DNA from: Rhodocyclaceae bacterium
GTDB taxonomy: Bacteria; Pseudomonadota; Gammaproteobacteria; Burkholderiales; Rhodocyclaceae
DNA: 64,000 bases
Assembly: GCA_023383815.1 (NCBI GenBank)
Contig: JAHDYG010000003.1
Coordinates: 180,187 to 244,186 of the forward strand
Reading direction: 5' to 3'
This document shows positions 18,101 through 28,937 of this stretch, one piece after another. A program made the translations under genes and the position numbers. Under the pieces are notes generated by a model. The model did no database searches. It was not told where the DNA came from and worked only from the letters and a program-made list of their open reading frames with translations. The first letter of the stretch is position 1. Every line of letters starts with the position of its first letter.

Positions 18101-18536
18101 GATCGAGGAGGAGCTCACGCGCCAGCGCATCCGCTACGCCAAGCTGACCGGCCAGACGCGCGACCGCGACACCCCGGTGCGCGACTTCCAGGAGGGGCGC
18201 GTTCCGCTCTTCCTCATCAGCCTCAAGGCAGGCGGAACCGGTCTCAACCTGACCGCGGCCGATACCGTGATCCACTACGACCCGTGGTGGAACCCGGCCG
18301 TCGAGGCCCAGGCCACCGCACGCGCGCACCGCATCGGACAGGACAAGCCGGTGTTTGTCTACAAGCTGCTCGGACAAGGCACCGTCGAAGAGAAGATCCT
18401 CGCGCTGCAGGCGCGCAAGCAGGGCCTTGCCGATCAGCTCGTGCGGGGCGACCAGGCCGAAGGCAGCGGACACCTGATCACCGCCGAAGATCTCGAAGTC
18501 CTGTTCGAGCCGCTGGATGGAACAAGCAGCGCCTGA
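15153..18536 (+). CDS. SWIM zinc-finger SNF2-family helicase
   Basis: Large ATP-dependent DNA translocase of 1127 aa. An N-terminal SWIM zinc finger (CTCPVGFDCKHAVALLL near residue 92) is followed by a long bacterial linker region (about 150-640). The SNF2 motor comes next: motif I DDMGLGKTVQT, motif II DEAQFIKN, motif III LTGTPLENHLGE and the helicase C half with LFSQF, GGTGLNLT and ARAHRIGQDKPV. All motor motifs are intact. Bacterial members (RapA/HepA relatives with SWIM) are thought to act in transcription or repair. No partner gene is adjacent. ATG at 15153 was chosen; a TTG two codons earlier is possible. Confidence 0.92.
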   Translation: MSLPFSMPNAAVSLKHVLDEGFHRYFDDVTFARGRAYARENRAELQHIVLREEGLRLIGRVHGSGGRVYHTEVWLDPTEHDHLFPTDSSCTCPVGFDCKHAVALLLTFAESIEIEEPHIDESSAPADAGPGQAPSERIRNWLDLLETPPDPMPEAANREYRLVYLLHPGQHPELSIGKSRILKKGGLGKPTDFMPQGYDLSRRSRRDFIVDEDETALRLFHAQLAGLNPAFRHPAVPLSGTTGALLLDHAARTGRLYLAGEMDSALQAGDPRELALKWIADESARQHLSFDLPAHVWVIPVWPPHYLDPQSASIGPLHSALPEALLRKLMTAPPLNEADALLVRARLDALARRSDLVLPLPDAVRPACPAEPPAARLILTMGRFRHELMFSLHEDYPVAELVFDYPGGHTVRGSEHPEPLLRTEGGLMRRDLDTELATWRALQGAGLESHRKRLPRYLRLDAEGDCLLAVPSDARGWMPLLSERLPELERAGLILEYADDFPFRLTEPDDWFVSIDESDRTDWFDLDLGVLVDGKRISLVPPLVKMLQEQPQILNRLDQYADTDLVPVALDTHRIIPMRAGRLRAWLKPLIELLDEDRPRLSRYHAAALATLDEQPAHWLGGEHLRELGQRLRDFSGMTPTPPAPGFNATLRPYQQAGLNWLQFLSSYGLAGILADDMGLGKTVQTLAHLQLEKHEGRADRPSLVVAPTSLLPNWAHEAAQFVPDLKVLTLHGPNRAAHYDAIEAADIVLTTYPLLVRDQEVLLERKFHLLVLDEAQFIKNPKAQSHRVARKLDARHRLSLTGTPLENHLGELWAQFDFLIPGLLGSTRRFGEVFRNPIEKRNDEDARRRLAARVAPFMLRRTKEQVLKELPPRTEIVRWVELGGGQRDLYESLRVAFDRKLRDALALQGVGRSQIQILEALLKLRQVCCDPRLVKLGSAQALGRKGIAESAKLAELMALLTELLDEGRSILLFSQFTSMLALIEEELTRQRIRYAKLTGQTRDRDTPVRDFQEGRVPLFLISLKAGGTGLNLTAADTVIHYDPWWNPAVEAQATARAHRIGQDKPVFVYKLLGQGTVEEKILALQARKQGLADQLVRGDQAEGSGHLITAEDLEVLFEPLDGTSSA

Positions 18537-18545
18537 TCGACGGTT

Positions 18546-19262
18546 TCAGATCGCCGACAGCACTTCCTCGGCAATCCGCCCGGCGTGCATGCGCAGCACG
18601 CGCTGACAGCGTCGCGCGAGCGCCTCGTCGTGGGTGACGAGGATCAGGGTGGTGCCGGCCTCGCGGTTGAGCGAAAACATCAGCTCGATGATTGCCGCCC
18701 CGGTTTCGGCATCAAGGTTGCCGGTCGGTTCGTCGGCAAGCAGAAGCTGCGGGCCGGCTGCAAAGGCCCGCGCAAGCGCCACGCGCTGCTGCTCGCCGCC
18801 GGAAAGGTGCTTCGGATAGTGGCGTGTGCGCTCGCCCAGCCCTACCCGTTCGAGCCACTGGCGCGCGAGCCTCTCAGCCTCCGGATTGCCTGCAATCTCC
18901 AGCGGAAGCATGACGTTCTCGAGGGCGGTCAGTGCCGGCAACAACTGGAAGGACTGGAACACGAAACCGATCGCCTCGCCACGCAAGGCTGCGCGCGCAT
19001 CCTCATCGAGCAAGAAAAGATCAACGCCCCGGATGCGCACCGTACCGCCTTCGGGAACATCGAGCCCGGCCAGCAATCCGAGCAGGGTGGATTTTCCCGA
19101 ACCCGAGGCGCCGACGATCGCGACCGACGCCCCCGCGCCGACGGTGAAGGAAATGTCCTGCAGGATGTGCAGCGTGCCCTCGCCCCCGTTCACGGGTACG
19201 CTCTTGTGCAGCCCTGAAACCTCCACCACGGGAGCCCCCAGTTCGATGTCCTTGCGATCCAT
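18546..19262 (-). CDS. ABC transporter ATP-binding protein, YbbA-like
   Basis: ATPase of 238 aa of the LolD/MacB class: Walker A GASGSGKST, Q-loop FVFQSFQLLPAL, signature LSGGEQQRVALARAF, Walker B LLLADEPTGNLD and H-loop LVTHD. It is divergent from tesA, as ybbA is in Escherichia coli. The permease (YbbP) that normally follows is absent here, because the next gene on this side is the convergent SNF2 helicase. AGGA lies 8 bases before the ATG at 19262. Another ATG at 19271 has no usable ribosome binding site. The gene start overlaps the tesA start. Confidence 0.88.
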   Translation of the reverse strand: MDRKDIELGAPVVEVSGLHKSVPVNGGEGTLHILQDISFTVGAGASVAIVGASGSGKSTLLGLLAGLDVPEGGTVRIRGVDLFLLDEDARAALRGEAIGFVFQSFQLLPALTALENVMLPLEIAGNPEAERLARQWLERVGLGERTRHYPKHLSGGEQQRVALARAFAAGPQLLLADEPTGNLDAETGAAIIELMFSLNREAGTTLILVTHDEALARRCQRVLRMHAGRIAEEVLSAI

Positions 19263-19857
19263 GGCACTCATCCTGCTGATTTCAATCTGGACGGGCACGG
19301 CTTCGGCCGCGACCATCCTCGTCTGGGGCGACAGCCTTTCGGCCGGCTATCGCCTCCGCCCGGGTGAAGACTGGCCCACCCTGTTGCAGACGCGCCTGCG
19401 CACCGAAGGGTTCCAGCACACGGTCGTCAACGCCAGTGTCAGCGGAGAAACCACTTCGGGCGGACGCTCCCGCCTGCCGGCCGCGCTCGCGCAGCACCGG
19501 CCGGCGCTTCTGATCCTCCAGCTCGGCGCCAACGATGGCCTACGCGGCCTGCGCCCGCAGATGATGGCGGACAACCTGAAGGCGATGATCGAAACCGCGA
19601 AGACAAACGGCATCGAGGTCCTGCTGGTCGGCATCCGCATTCCGCCGAACTACGGGCCGACCTATACGCGTCGTTTCGAGCAGGTGTATGCGGATCTGGC
19701 GCAGGGGAGCGGTGTGCCGCTCGTGCCCTTCCTGCTCGACGGATTCGCCGATCAGCGCGAGCGCTTCCTCGACGACGGCATCCATCCGGACGCTGCCGCA
19801 CAGCCGCTGATTCTCGATACCGTCTGGCGCCACCTCGAACCCTTGCTCAGCAAGTAA
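19246..19857 (+). CDS. tesA: Periplasmic GDSL esterase/lysophospholipase TesA
   Basis: SGNH-hydrolase of about 203 aa (arylesterase, acyl-CoA thioesterase I, lysophospholipase L1). A short signal peptide (ALILLISIWTGTASA) precedes block I WGDSLSAGY with the nucleophile Ser. The block III Asn is in LGANDGLRG, and the catalytic Asp and His are in DDGIHPD near the C-terminus, so the catalytic set is complete. The ATG at 19246 has GGGAG 11 bases upstream. The alternative ATG at 19261 forms a CATG palindrome with the ATG of the divergent ABC gene. The two reading frames overlap by 17 bases at their 5' ends. Confidence 0.9.
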   Translation: MSLRSMALILLISIWTGTASAATILVWGDSLSAGYRLRPGEDWPTLLQTRLRTEGFQHTVVNASVSGETTSGGRSRLPAALAQHRPALLILQLGANDGLRGLRPQMMADNLKAMIETAKTNGIEVLLVGIRIPPNYGPTYTRRFEQVYADLAQGSGVPLVPFLLDGFADQRERFLDDGIHPDAAAQPLILDTVWRHLEPLLSK

Positions 19858-20890
19858 GGGCGAGTCCCGGCGCGCCTTCGAACATCCGCCCGATCACCCG
19901 CGCCTCGCAACCCTGCTCGTCGCGCACCGCGGCAAGCACCTCGGAAACCCATTCCGGCGCGCAGGCGATCAAGAGTCCGCCGCTCGTCTGCGGATCGGTC
20001 ACCAGTTTCTGCTGCCACTGCCCGAGTTCGGGCGCCAGCCGGACCGATTCACCGTAGCTCGCCCAGTTGCGCCCCGAGGCACCGGTCGCGATGCCCTCCC
20101 TGACCAGCCGCACGGCGGCCTCCAGCAGCGGAAGATCCGAAAAGCACACTTCCGCCGCAAGCCGGGACGCGCGACACACTTCAAGGAGATGCCCAGCCAG
20201 ACCGAACCCGGTGACATCGGTCACCGCGTGCACGCCGGCCATGCCGGCCAGGCGCATCCCGACCCGGTTCAGCTGCGTCGTCCAGCGCAGCATCGTCGCG
20301 TAGTCGTCCTCCGGCAGCAGATCCTTCTTCAGCCCTGCCGAAAGGATCCCGATCCCCAGGGGCTTGGTCAGGATCAGCGCATCGCCCGCTTTCGCACCAG
20401 CATTGGTCTTGACTTCGGCCGGGTCGACCACGCCGATGCCGACGAGGCCGTAGATCGGCTCCAGCACGTCGATCGAGTGTCCGCCCGCAACCGGAATCCC
20501 GGCCTCGCGGCACACCGCGGCTCCGCCCTCGAGGATGCGTCCGATGACCTCGGCCGGAAGCTTGTCGAGCGGCATGCCAACCAGTGCGAGCGCCAGCAAT
20601 GGCCGTGCGCCCATCGCATAGACGTCGGACAGGGCATTGGTCGCCGCAATTCGACCGAAGTCGAACGGATCATCGACGATGGGCGTGAAAAAATCGGTCG
20701 TCGCGACGATCGCCTGACGATCGTTGAGCCTGTACACCGCCGCATCGTCGGCATGCTCGGTGCCGACCATCAGTTCCGGCGGCACGATTCCGGCCGGCAT
20801 TCCGGCCAGCATGCTTTGCAGGACGGCGGGCGCGATTTTGCAGCCGCATCCGCCCCCGTGGGAAAATCGGGTCAGTCTGATATCGTTCAT
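19847..20890 (-). CDS. selD: Selenide, water dikinase SelD
   Basis: Makes selenophosphate from selenide and ATP. It is 347 aa. The N-terminal SHGGGCGCKIAP carries the catalytic Cys (first Cys of GCGC) and the following Lys; it is encoded as Cys, so no selenocysteine readthrough is needed. ATDFFTPIVDDPFDFGRIAATNALSD follows in segments typical of the family. It is convergent with tesA, whose end it overlaps by 11 bases, and divergent from selU with only 40 bases between them. This supports a role in tRNA 2-selenouridine synthesis. Confidence 0.95.
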   Translation of the reverse strand: MNDIRLTRFSHGGGCGCKIAPAVLQSMLAGMPAGIVPPELMVGTEHADDAAVYRLNDRQAIVATTDFFTPIVDDPFDFGRIAATNALSDVYAMGARPLLALALVGMPLDKLPAEVIGRILEGGAAVCREAGIPVAGGHSIDVLEPIYGLVGIGVVDPAEVKTNAGAKAGDALILTKPLGIGILSAGLKKDLLPEDDYATMLRWTTQLNRVGMRLAGMAGVHAVTDVTGFGLAGHLLEVCRASRLAAEVCFSDLPLLEAAVRLVREGIATGASGRNWASYGESVRLAPELGQWQQKLVTDPQTSGGLLIACAPEWVSEVLAAVRDEQGCEARVIGRMFEGAPGLALTC

Positions 20891-20930
20891 AGTTCCAGAA
20901 AAAAGGGGCGTGCGCAGTCACGCAGGCGGG

Positions 20931-21977
20931 ATGAAAAAAGGCTTCGCGACCGTAGCACAGCTGGCAGAGTTTGACGAGGTGATCGACGTTCGCAGCCCGG
21001 CCGAGTTCGAGGAAGACCGCATTCCGGGCGCGATCAACTGCCCGGTGCTCGACAACGCACAGCGCGCCACGATCGGAACGATCTACAAGCAGCGTTCTGC
21101 TTTCGAGGCCCGCCGGCTCGGCGCGGCGATGGTTGCCGAGAACATCGCCCGCCACCTGATGGCCCGTTTCCAGGACAAGCCCCGGGAGTGGCGTCCACTG
21201 GTCTACTGCTGGCGCGGCGGCCAGCGCAGCGGCTCGTTCGTGACCTGGCTTCGCCTCATCGGCTGGGATGCGTGTCAGCTCGAAGGCGGCTACAAGAACT
21301 GGCGGCGCAAGGTCGTCGAGGCGCTGACCGAGCTGCCGCTTCGCCACGACTTCCGCGTCGTCTGCGGCGCCACCGGCAGCGCCAAGACGCGCGTGCTCGA
21401 GGCGCTCGCTGCACTCGGCGCCCAGGTCATCGACCTGGAGGATCTCGCCGCCCACAAGGGATCGGTGCTGGGTGCGCTGCCGGGCCGCCCGCAACCGACA
21501 CAGAAGTGGTTCGAAACGCAGCTGCATGCAGCCCTGTCCCGCATCGATCCGGCACGACCGGTCTTCATCGAGGCTGAAAGCCGCAAGATCGGGCGCATCC
21601 ATCTGCCCGAAGCACTGATCACCCGCATGCGGGCGAGCCGCTGTGTGGCGATCGAGGCCACGCGTGAAGCACGGCTGGAATTCCTGGTGCGCGACTACGC
21701 CTATCTGGGCGACGACGTCCCAGCGCTGCAGGCGCGCATCGACAATTTGAAGGGGCTACAGAGCAACGAAACGCTCGACCGCTGGAAGGGCCTCGCGGCC
21801 GCGCGCAAGCTGCCCGAACTCTTCGCCGAGTTCATCGACCTGCACTACGACCCGCTCTACCAACGCTCTCAGAACCGCAATTTCCAGCATTATTCCGAGG
21901 CCGACATCTTCCGCAGCACCGACCTGTCGCCGAGCGGCATCCGCCGTCTCGCCCAGTCCATTCTCGAGTTCGGCTGA
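20931..21977 (+). CDS. selU: tRNA 2-selenouridine synthase SelU/MnmH
   Basis: Replaces sulfur by selenium in (c)mnm5s2U34 of tRNAs, using selenophosphate. It is 348 aa. An N-terminal rhodanese domain (VIDVRSPAEFEEDRIPGA) has its active Cys in VYCWRGGQRSG. A P-loop domain follows, with GATGSAKT near residue 145, where the family usually has GSGKT. The divergent partner selD supplies the substrate, and mnmC (43053) makes the mnm5 group on the same nucleotide. No selA/selB is in the window. Confidence 0.95.
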   Translation: MKKGFATVAQLAEFDEVIDVRSPAEFEEDRIPGAINCPVLDNAQRATIGTIYKQRSAFEARRLGAAMVAENIARHLMARFQDKPREWRPLVYCWRGGQRSGSFVTWLRLIGWDACQLEGGYKNWRRKVVEALTELPLRHDFRVVCGATGSAKTRVLEALAALGAQVIDLEDLAAHKGSVLGALPGRPQPTQKWFETQLHAALSRIDPARPVFIEAESRKIGRIHLPEALITRMRASRCVAIEATREARLEFLVRDYAYLGDDVPALQARIDNLKGLQSNETLDRWKGLAAARKLPELFAEFIDLHYDPLYQRSQNRNFQHYSEADIFRSTDLSPSGIRRLAQSILEFG

Positions 21978-21993
21978 GCCGGCCCGTCCAGCT

Positions 21994-22560
21994 TCAGGGC
22001 AAGGCGCAGATCCGCTCCGCCCCGCGCACCGCGCATACGCGCTGGATCACCGCCGGCCGCGGCACCTGGGTCTCTCCCTGTTCGAACGCGACGATCGAGA
22101 ACTCCGGCGTCAGGCATTCGAGCAGTTCGCCCGGCCTGAGCAGAAACTCCGGACTCGTCGGCCGGCCATGGCGCTCATTGCCGATCATGAAGGTTTCGTA
22201 GATCAACAACCCGCCTTCGCGAAGCGTCTCCAGCAGGTGCGGCAAGCGCGGGCGATGGAGATAGTTCGTGACGACGACCGCATCGAACTGCTGCCCTTCG
22301 AGCGGCCATTGGCCCGCTTCGAGATCCGCCTCCAGGGTCTGCACACCAACGACACCGGCCAGTCTGGCCAACGCATCGGCGTTGCGATCGACCGCAAGCA
22401 CCTGCAGTCCACGCCCCGCGAGCCAGCAGGCATGACGCCCGCTGCCGCAAGCGAAATCGAGCACCCGCATTCCGGGCGCCAGCAGTGCACAGAAGCGGCG
22501 AACCCATGCGGACGGCTGCAGGGGGGGCATCGAACGGTGCGCGGCGGACTCGATCGACAT
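21994..22560 (-). CDS. SAM-dependent methyltransferase, TehB/UbiE-like class I
   Basis: Small methyltransferase of 188 aa. Motif I is VLDFACGSGRHACWLA, acidic motif VLAVDRN, then DAVVVTNYLHRP as motif IV, and LREGGLLIYETFM as post-motif. This is the compact Rossmann class I fold, resembling tellurite-resistance-type and other small-molecule methyltransferases. The substrate is not predictable. It is convergent with selU and divergent from the Pat gene. ATG at 22560 was chosen; an in-frame TTG at 22590 would add 10 residues. Neither has a strong ribosome binding site. Confidence 0.8.
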   Translation of the reverse strand: MSIESAAHRSMPPLQPSAWVRRFCALLAPGMRVLDFACGSGRHACWLAGRGLQVLAVDRNADALARLAGVVGVQTLEADLEAGQWPLEGQQFDAVVVTNYLHRPRLPHLLETLREGGLLIYETFMIGNERHGRPTSPEFLLRPGELLECLTPEFSIVAFEQGETQVPRPAVIQRVCAVRGAERICALP

Positions 22561-22754
22561 CGTCGGAGGGGTTCCTGAGGTCTGCGACAAGGGCGCTCGA
22601 TTCTACTGCGTCCGCGTTCAACGGCAACACGGTCCCTGCACACTGTCGCTGCGGCAAACCAGGATTGCACCCCGGACGGTCCGCAAGCAGAATTCCAGTG
22701 GTTTGCGGTGTGTTCTTGACCAATGTTCATGTTGCAGCGCCGCAATTTCGTGTA

Positions 22755-22765
22755 TTGTCAGACAA
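22755..22765 (+). promoter_or_regulatory. Putative GntR/FadR-type operator in the Pat promoter region
   Basis: TTGTCAGACAA, a dyad with one central base, fits the FadR/FCD-subfamily consensus TNGTNNNACNA. It lies 82 bases before the Pat start and overlaps a TATTGT hexamer (22753-22758) that could be a -10, so binding would repress. A near-identical site occurs at 33195-33205. The rest of the 286-base divergent gap shows nothing further that I can support. Confidence 0.5.
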
Positions 22766-22846
22766 CCCTGCACTTCGAGCATGCCTCGCGCCTTCGGGCA
22801 ATCCTGCCGTCCGGAGGCGTTCGGAACCCCCGATGCGGATGAACCC

Positions 22847-25534
22847 ATGAAAGAAAAACACTATCTGACCCCCCTGCTCCAGCCCCGCTCGGTCGGCGTC
22901 ATCGGCGCCAGCGAGCGCGAGGCCTCGCTCGGCAACGTGGTCATCCGCAACATGCTGCAGGCCGGCTTCAAGGGCCGGCTGTTCGCAATCAACCCCAAGC
23001 ACGAATCGGTGCTCGGCGTACCCTGTCACAAAAGTGTGGAGGACGTGCCGCACCGCCTCGACCTCGCAGTCATCGCGTTGAGCGCAGACAAGGTCGTGGC
23101 AATCGTCGACGCCTGCGGACGGGCCGGCGTCAAGGCGGTCATCGTGCTCACCTCGGGATTCTCTGAGACCGGTCCGCGCGGCGCCGCCCTGGAACGCCAG
23201 GTGATCGAAGCAGCCCGTCGCCACCGGATCCGCCTGCTCGGCCCGAACTGCCTCGGCATCATGCGCCCGGAACTGGGCCTCAACGCGACCTTCGCCCATG
23301 CCAGCGCCCTGAAGGGGTCGATCGGCCTCATCTCGCAATCGGGTGCGCTGTGCACGGCCATCCTCGACTGGGCCAAGCCGAACAACATCGGCTTTTCGGC
23401 TGTCGTCTCGCTCGGTTCGAGCAGCGACATCGATTTCGGCGAGGTGCTCGAATACATGATCTCGGACCCGCGCACCGAGAGCATCTTCCTCTACGTCGAA
23501 GGCATCCGCGATGCACGCCGCTTCATGAGCGCGCTGCGTGGCGCGGCCCGCGTGAAGCCGGTCCTGCTGATCAAGGTCGGCCGCCATCCGCAGGCCTCGC
23601 GCGCGATCCTGTCGCACTCCGGAGTCGTCAGCGGCGAAGACGCGGTGTTCGACGCCGCGCTGCGCCGCGCCGGGGTCATCCGCCTCTACAACCTGGGCCA
23701 GCTCTTCGCTGCCGCCAACGCGCTGTTCTCGCACTTCCGTCCGCGCGGCAACCGCCTTGCGATCATCACCAACGGGGGCGGCCCGGGTGTGATGGCTGCC
23801 GACCGGGCCGCGGATCTCGATATTCCGCTGTCGGAGATCACCGACGTCACACTCGAAAAGCTCAACGCCGCGCTGCCGGCGCACTGGTCGCGCGGCAACC
23901 CGATCGACCTCGGCGGCGACGCCGGCGTGGACCGCTACCGCCAGGCGCTCCAGGCGGCGCTCGAAGGCCCGAATGTCGATGGCGTGCTGGTGATGCTGAC
24001 GCCGCAGGCGGTGACCGATCCGACGGCGGTTGCAAAGGCGGTGGTGGAGATCGAGAAAGGGGCGGACAAGCCGGTCGTGACCTGCTGGATGGGCGAGGAT
24101 CTGGTGCACGACGGGCGCAAGGTGTTCGAGGCTGCCGGCATTCCGACCTTCCGCACGCCCGAACCGGCGGTCGAACTCTTCAGCCACATCTCGGCCTACT
24201 ACCGCAACCAGAAACTCCTGATGCAGACCCCGGCATCGCTTTCGCATCTCAATCCGCCCAGCGTCGAAAGCGCCCGCCTGGTGATCGAGACGGCGCTCGC
24301 CGAACGGCGCAAGGTGCTCAACGAGATGGAGTCGAAGGCGTGTCTGGCGGCCTTCCGCATCCCGATCGCGCAGACCGTGGTTGCCCGCTCGGCCACCGAG
24401 GCCATGGTGCTCGCCGAGGAAATCGGCCTGCCCGTGGTGATGAAGATCGACTCGCCTTCGATCCTCCACAAGGCCGACTCGGGCGGCGTGCGCCTGAATC
24501 TGGGCAGCCTCGCGGCGGTGCGCACGGCGTACCAGGAGATCCTCGACGAAGTCCGGCGCAACAAGCCCGACGCGGCGATCAACGGCGTCGCGATCGAGCC
24601 GATGATCCTCAAGCGCCATGGTCGCGAACTGGTGGTGGGCGTCAAGCGCGACCCGGTCTTCGGCCCCGTCATCACCTTCGGCGAAGGCGGCAACCGGGTC
24701 GAGGCCAATCGCGACCTCGCGATCGCGCTGCCGCCGCTCAACCGTTACCTCGTGCGCGACCTGATCCAGTCCTCACGTGTGGCGCCCCTGCTCGGCGACT
24801 TCCGCAACATGCCGGCGATCCACCACGAGGCGCTCGAATTCGTGCTGCTGCGGGTTTCCGAGATGGTCTGCGAACTGCCGTGGATCCACTCACTGGAGAT
24901 CAATCCGCTGATCGTCGATGAAACCGGCGCCGTCGCAGTCGATGCCCGGCTCGTTGTCGACAACATGTCACCTTCGGCCGATCGCTACGATCACATGGCG
25001 ATCCACCCGTATCCATCGCAGCTCACGACGAAGTGGACGCAGCCCGACGGCACCGAGATCACGATCCGCCCGATCAAGCCCGAGGATGCCGATCTCGAGA
25101 TCGAGTTCGTGCGCAAGCTCTCGCCCGAAACCAAGTATTACCGCTTCATGAACACGATGCGTGAGCTGCCCCCGGCGATGGTCGCGCGACTCACGCAGAT
25201 CGACTACGACCGCGAGATGGCGTTCGTCGCGACGATCCAGCTCGACGGCCAGGAGGTCGAGGTCGGCGTGTGCCGCTATGCGGTGAATCCGGACGGTGAA
25301 TCGTGCGAATTCGCGATCGTCGTCGCCGACGACTGGCAACACCGCGGCCTCGCACGCAAGCTGATGGGGGTGCTGATCGAGACCGCCCGCAACAAGGGCC
25401 TGGCCTACATGAACGGGGTCTTCCTCGCCAACAACGAACGTATGCTGCGTTTCGTCCAGGGCCTCGGCTTCGTGCTCTCGAATGATCCGGAAGACAGCAC
25501 GGTAAAGGTCGGCGTGCTGTCCTTGCAGGACTGA
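22847..25534 (+). CDS. Pat-type bifunctional acyl-CoA synthetase (NDP-forming)/GNAT lysine acetyltransferase
   Basis: Full-length protein of 895 aa. CoA-binding domain at about 1-135 (VGVIGASEREASLGN), CoA-ligase domains at about 150-460 with the phosphohistidine region SHSGVVSGEDAVFDAALRR, ATP-grasp at about 500-730 (VVMKIDSPSILHKADSGGVR, EPMILKRHGRELVVG) and C-terminal GNAT at about 740-895 (TIRPIKPEDAD, GLARKLMGVL). Homologues in enterics and Rhodopseudomonas acetylate acyl-CoA synthetases and are sensitive to cAMP or acetyl-CoA. A paralogue lies at 2495-4969. The mutarotase gene follows after 9 bases. The ATG was chosen at the CoA-binding domain start. Confidence 0.9.
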   Translation: MKEKHYLTPLLQPRSVGVIGASEREASLGNVVIRNMLQAGFKGRLFAINPKHESVLGVPCHKSVEDVPHRLDLAVIALSADKVVAIVDACGRAGVKAVIVLTSGFSETGPRGAALERQVIEAARRHRIRLLGPNCLGIMRPELGLNATFAHASALKGSIGLISQSGALCTAILDWAKPNNIGFSAVVSLGSSSDIDFGEVLEYMISDPRTESIFLYVEGIRDARRFMSALRGAARVKPVLLIKVGRHPQASRAILSHSGVVSGEDAVFDAALRRAGVIRLYNLGQLFAAANALFSHFRPRGNRLAIITNGGGPGVMAADRAADLDIPLSEITDVTLEKLNAALPAHWSRGNPIDLGGDAGVDRYRQALQAALEGPNVDGVLVMLTPQAVTDPTAVAKAVVEIEKGADKPVVTCWMGEDLVHDGRKVFEAAGIPTFRTPEPAVELFSHISAYYRNQKLLMQTPASLSHLNPPSVESARLVIETALAERRKVLNEMESKACLAAFRIPIAQTVVARSATEAMVLAEEIGLPVVMKIDSPSILHKADSGGVRLNLGSLAAVRTAYQEILDEVRRNKPDAAINGVAIEPMILKRHGRELVVGVKRDPVFGPVITFGEGGNRVEANRDLAIALPPLNRYLVRDLIQSSRVAPLLGDFRNMPAIHHEALEFVLLRVSEMVCELPWIHSLEINPLIVDETGAVAVDARLVVDNMSPSADRYDHMAIHPYPSQLTTKWTQPDGTEITIRPIKPEDADLEIEFVRKLSPETKYYRFMNTMRELPPAMVARLTQIDYDREMAFVATIQLDGQEVEVGVCRYAVNPDGESCEFAIVVADDWQHRGLARKLMGVLIETARNKGLAYMNGVFLANNERMLRFVQGLGFVLSNDPEDSTVKVGVLSLQD

Positions 25535-25543
25535 AGGCCGTCC

Positions 25544-26395
25544 ATGGGCGCACACATCGAGGAAACCACGTTCCACGGGCAGCCGGTGCTCGCGCTGCAA
25601 AGCGCCGATGGCGCCCGTGCGCTCGTCTCGCTCTTCGGCGCACAGGTGCTTGCATGGCAGCCGGCACGCGGGGACGAAGCCCTGTATCTGAGCGAAGAGG
25701 CACTTTTTGACGGACGCAGCCCGATCCGCGGCGGCATCCCGGTATGCTTTCCGCAATTTTCCGACCGCGGCCGCCTGCCCCGACATGGATTCGCGCGCAC
25801 CGAGCCCTGGGCGCTGCGCGAAACCCGCGGCAAAGAGCGCTACGCGATGGCGGTCTTCGGACTGTGCGAGAACGACCAGACCCTGGCGCTCTGGCCGCAC
25901 GCCTTCGAGGCCGAGCTCACGCTTGCGCTCGAAGGTCAGCGCCTGGACGTCGAGTTCGAAGTCACCAATACCGGCCACGCCCCGTTCGCCTTCACCGCCG
26001 CATTGCACACCTATCTTCGCGTACGCGAGGTCGAGCACGTCCGGGTGGAAGGCCTGTCCGGCCTGATGTATCAGGAGCACGGCGACCGCCACAGGACGAC
26101 TCACCGCGATGGCGCCGATGCGCTGGTTGTCGACGGCCCGCTCGACCGCCTCTATACCGGCGTGACCCGCCCGTTGCTGCTGCAGGAGCCCCACCGCAAT
26201 CTGAGCATCGAGACCGAAGGTTTTCCGGATGCGGCGATCTGGAATCCGTGGGAAGAGTCATCGGCAGCCCTTCCGGATCTTCCCGCTGGCGGATTCCGCC
26301 GCTTCCTGTGCATCGAGGCCGCCGCTGCCCGCCAGCGCATCGAACTCGAAGCCGGCCAGTCCTGGTGGGGGCGCCAGACGCTGATCGCGCTGTAG
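25544..26395 (+). CDS. D-hexose-6-phosphate mutarotase (YeaD-like aldose 1-epimerase family)
   Basis: Interconverts alpha and beta anomers of hexose 6-phosphates. It is 283 aa with a galactose-mutarotase beta-sandwich. Family motifs: IRGGIPVCFPQF, then LPRHGFAR (catalytic His region), FEVTNTG, FTAALHTYLRV (second His) and WNPWEES near the C-terminus. It starts 9 bases after the Pat stop and is probably co-transcribed. A role in glucose-6-phosphate metabolism is inferred from the family only. Confidence 0.88.
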   Translation: MGAHIEETTFHGQPVLALQSADGARALVSLFGAQVLAWQPARGDEALYLSEEALFDGRSPIRGGIPVCFPQFSDRGRLPRHGFARTEPWALRETRGKERYAMAVFGLCENDQTLALWPHAFEAELTLALEGQRLDVEFEVTNTGHAPFAFTAALHTYLRVREVEHVRVEGLSGLMYQEHGDRHRTTHRDGADALVVDGPLDRLYTGVTRPLLLQEPHRNLSIETEGFPDAAIWNPWEESSAALPDLPAGGFRRFLCIEAAAARQRIELEAGQSWWGRQTLIAL

Positions 26396-26549
26396 TTCCC
26401 GGGGCTTGCGACCGCCTGGAAACTTGCCAGCACGGCCCCGATCCTGCACCATCGCGCCTCTTTCGCCCGTAGCGCCAGACGAAGCCCCGGCGCTGCGGAA
26501 ACGGCATCCGGTGTGAGCCGGCTTCTTTCATCCTGTCCCATCCGCTGCC

Positions 26550-28913
<2,364 letters not shown>

Positions 28914-28937
28914 TCCCCCTCCCGGAGCCGATCCGCG

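Noticed and set aside
19847..20890. Selenocysteine-containing SelD
   Set aside because: The active-site codon is Cys in frame; no in-frame TGA is needed to read the gene.
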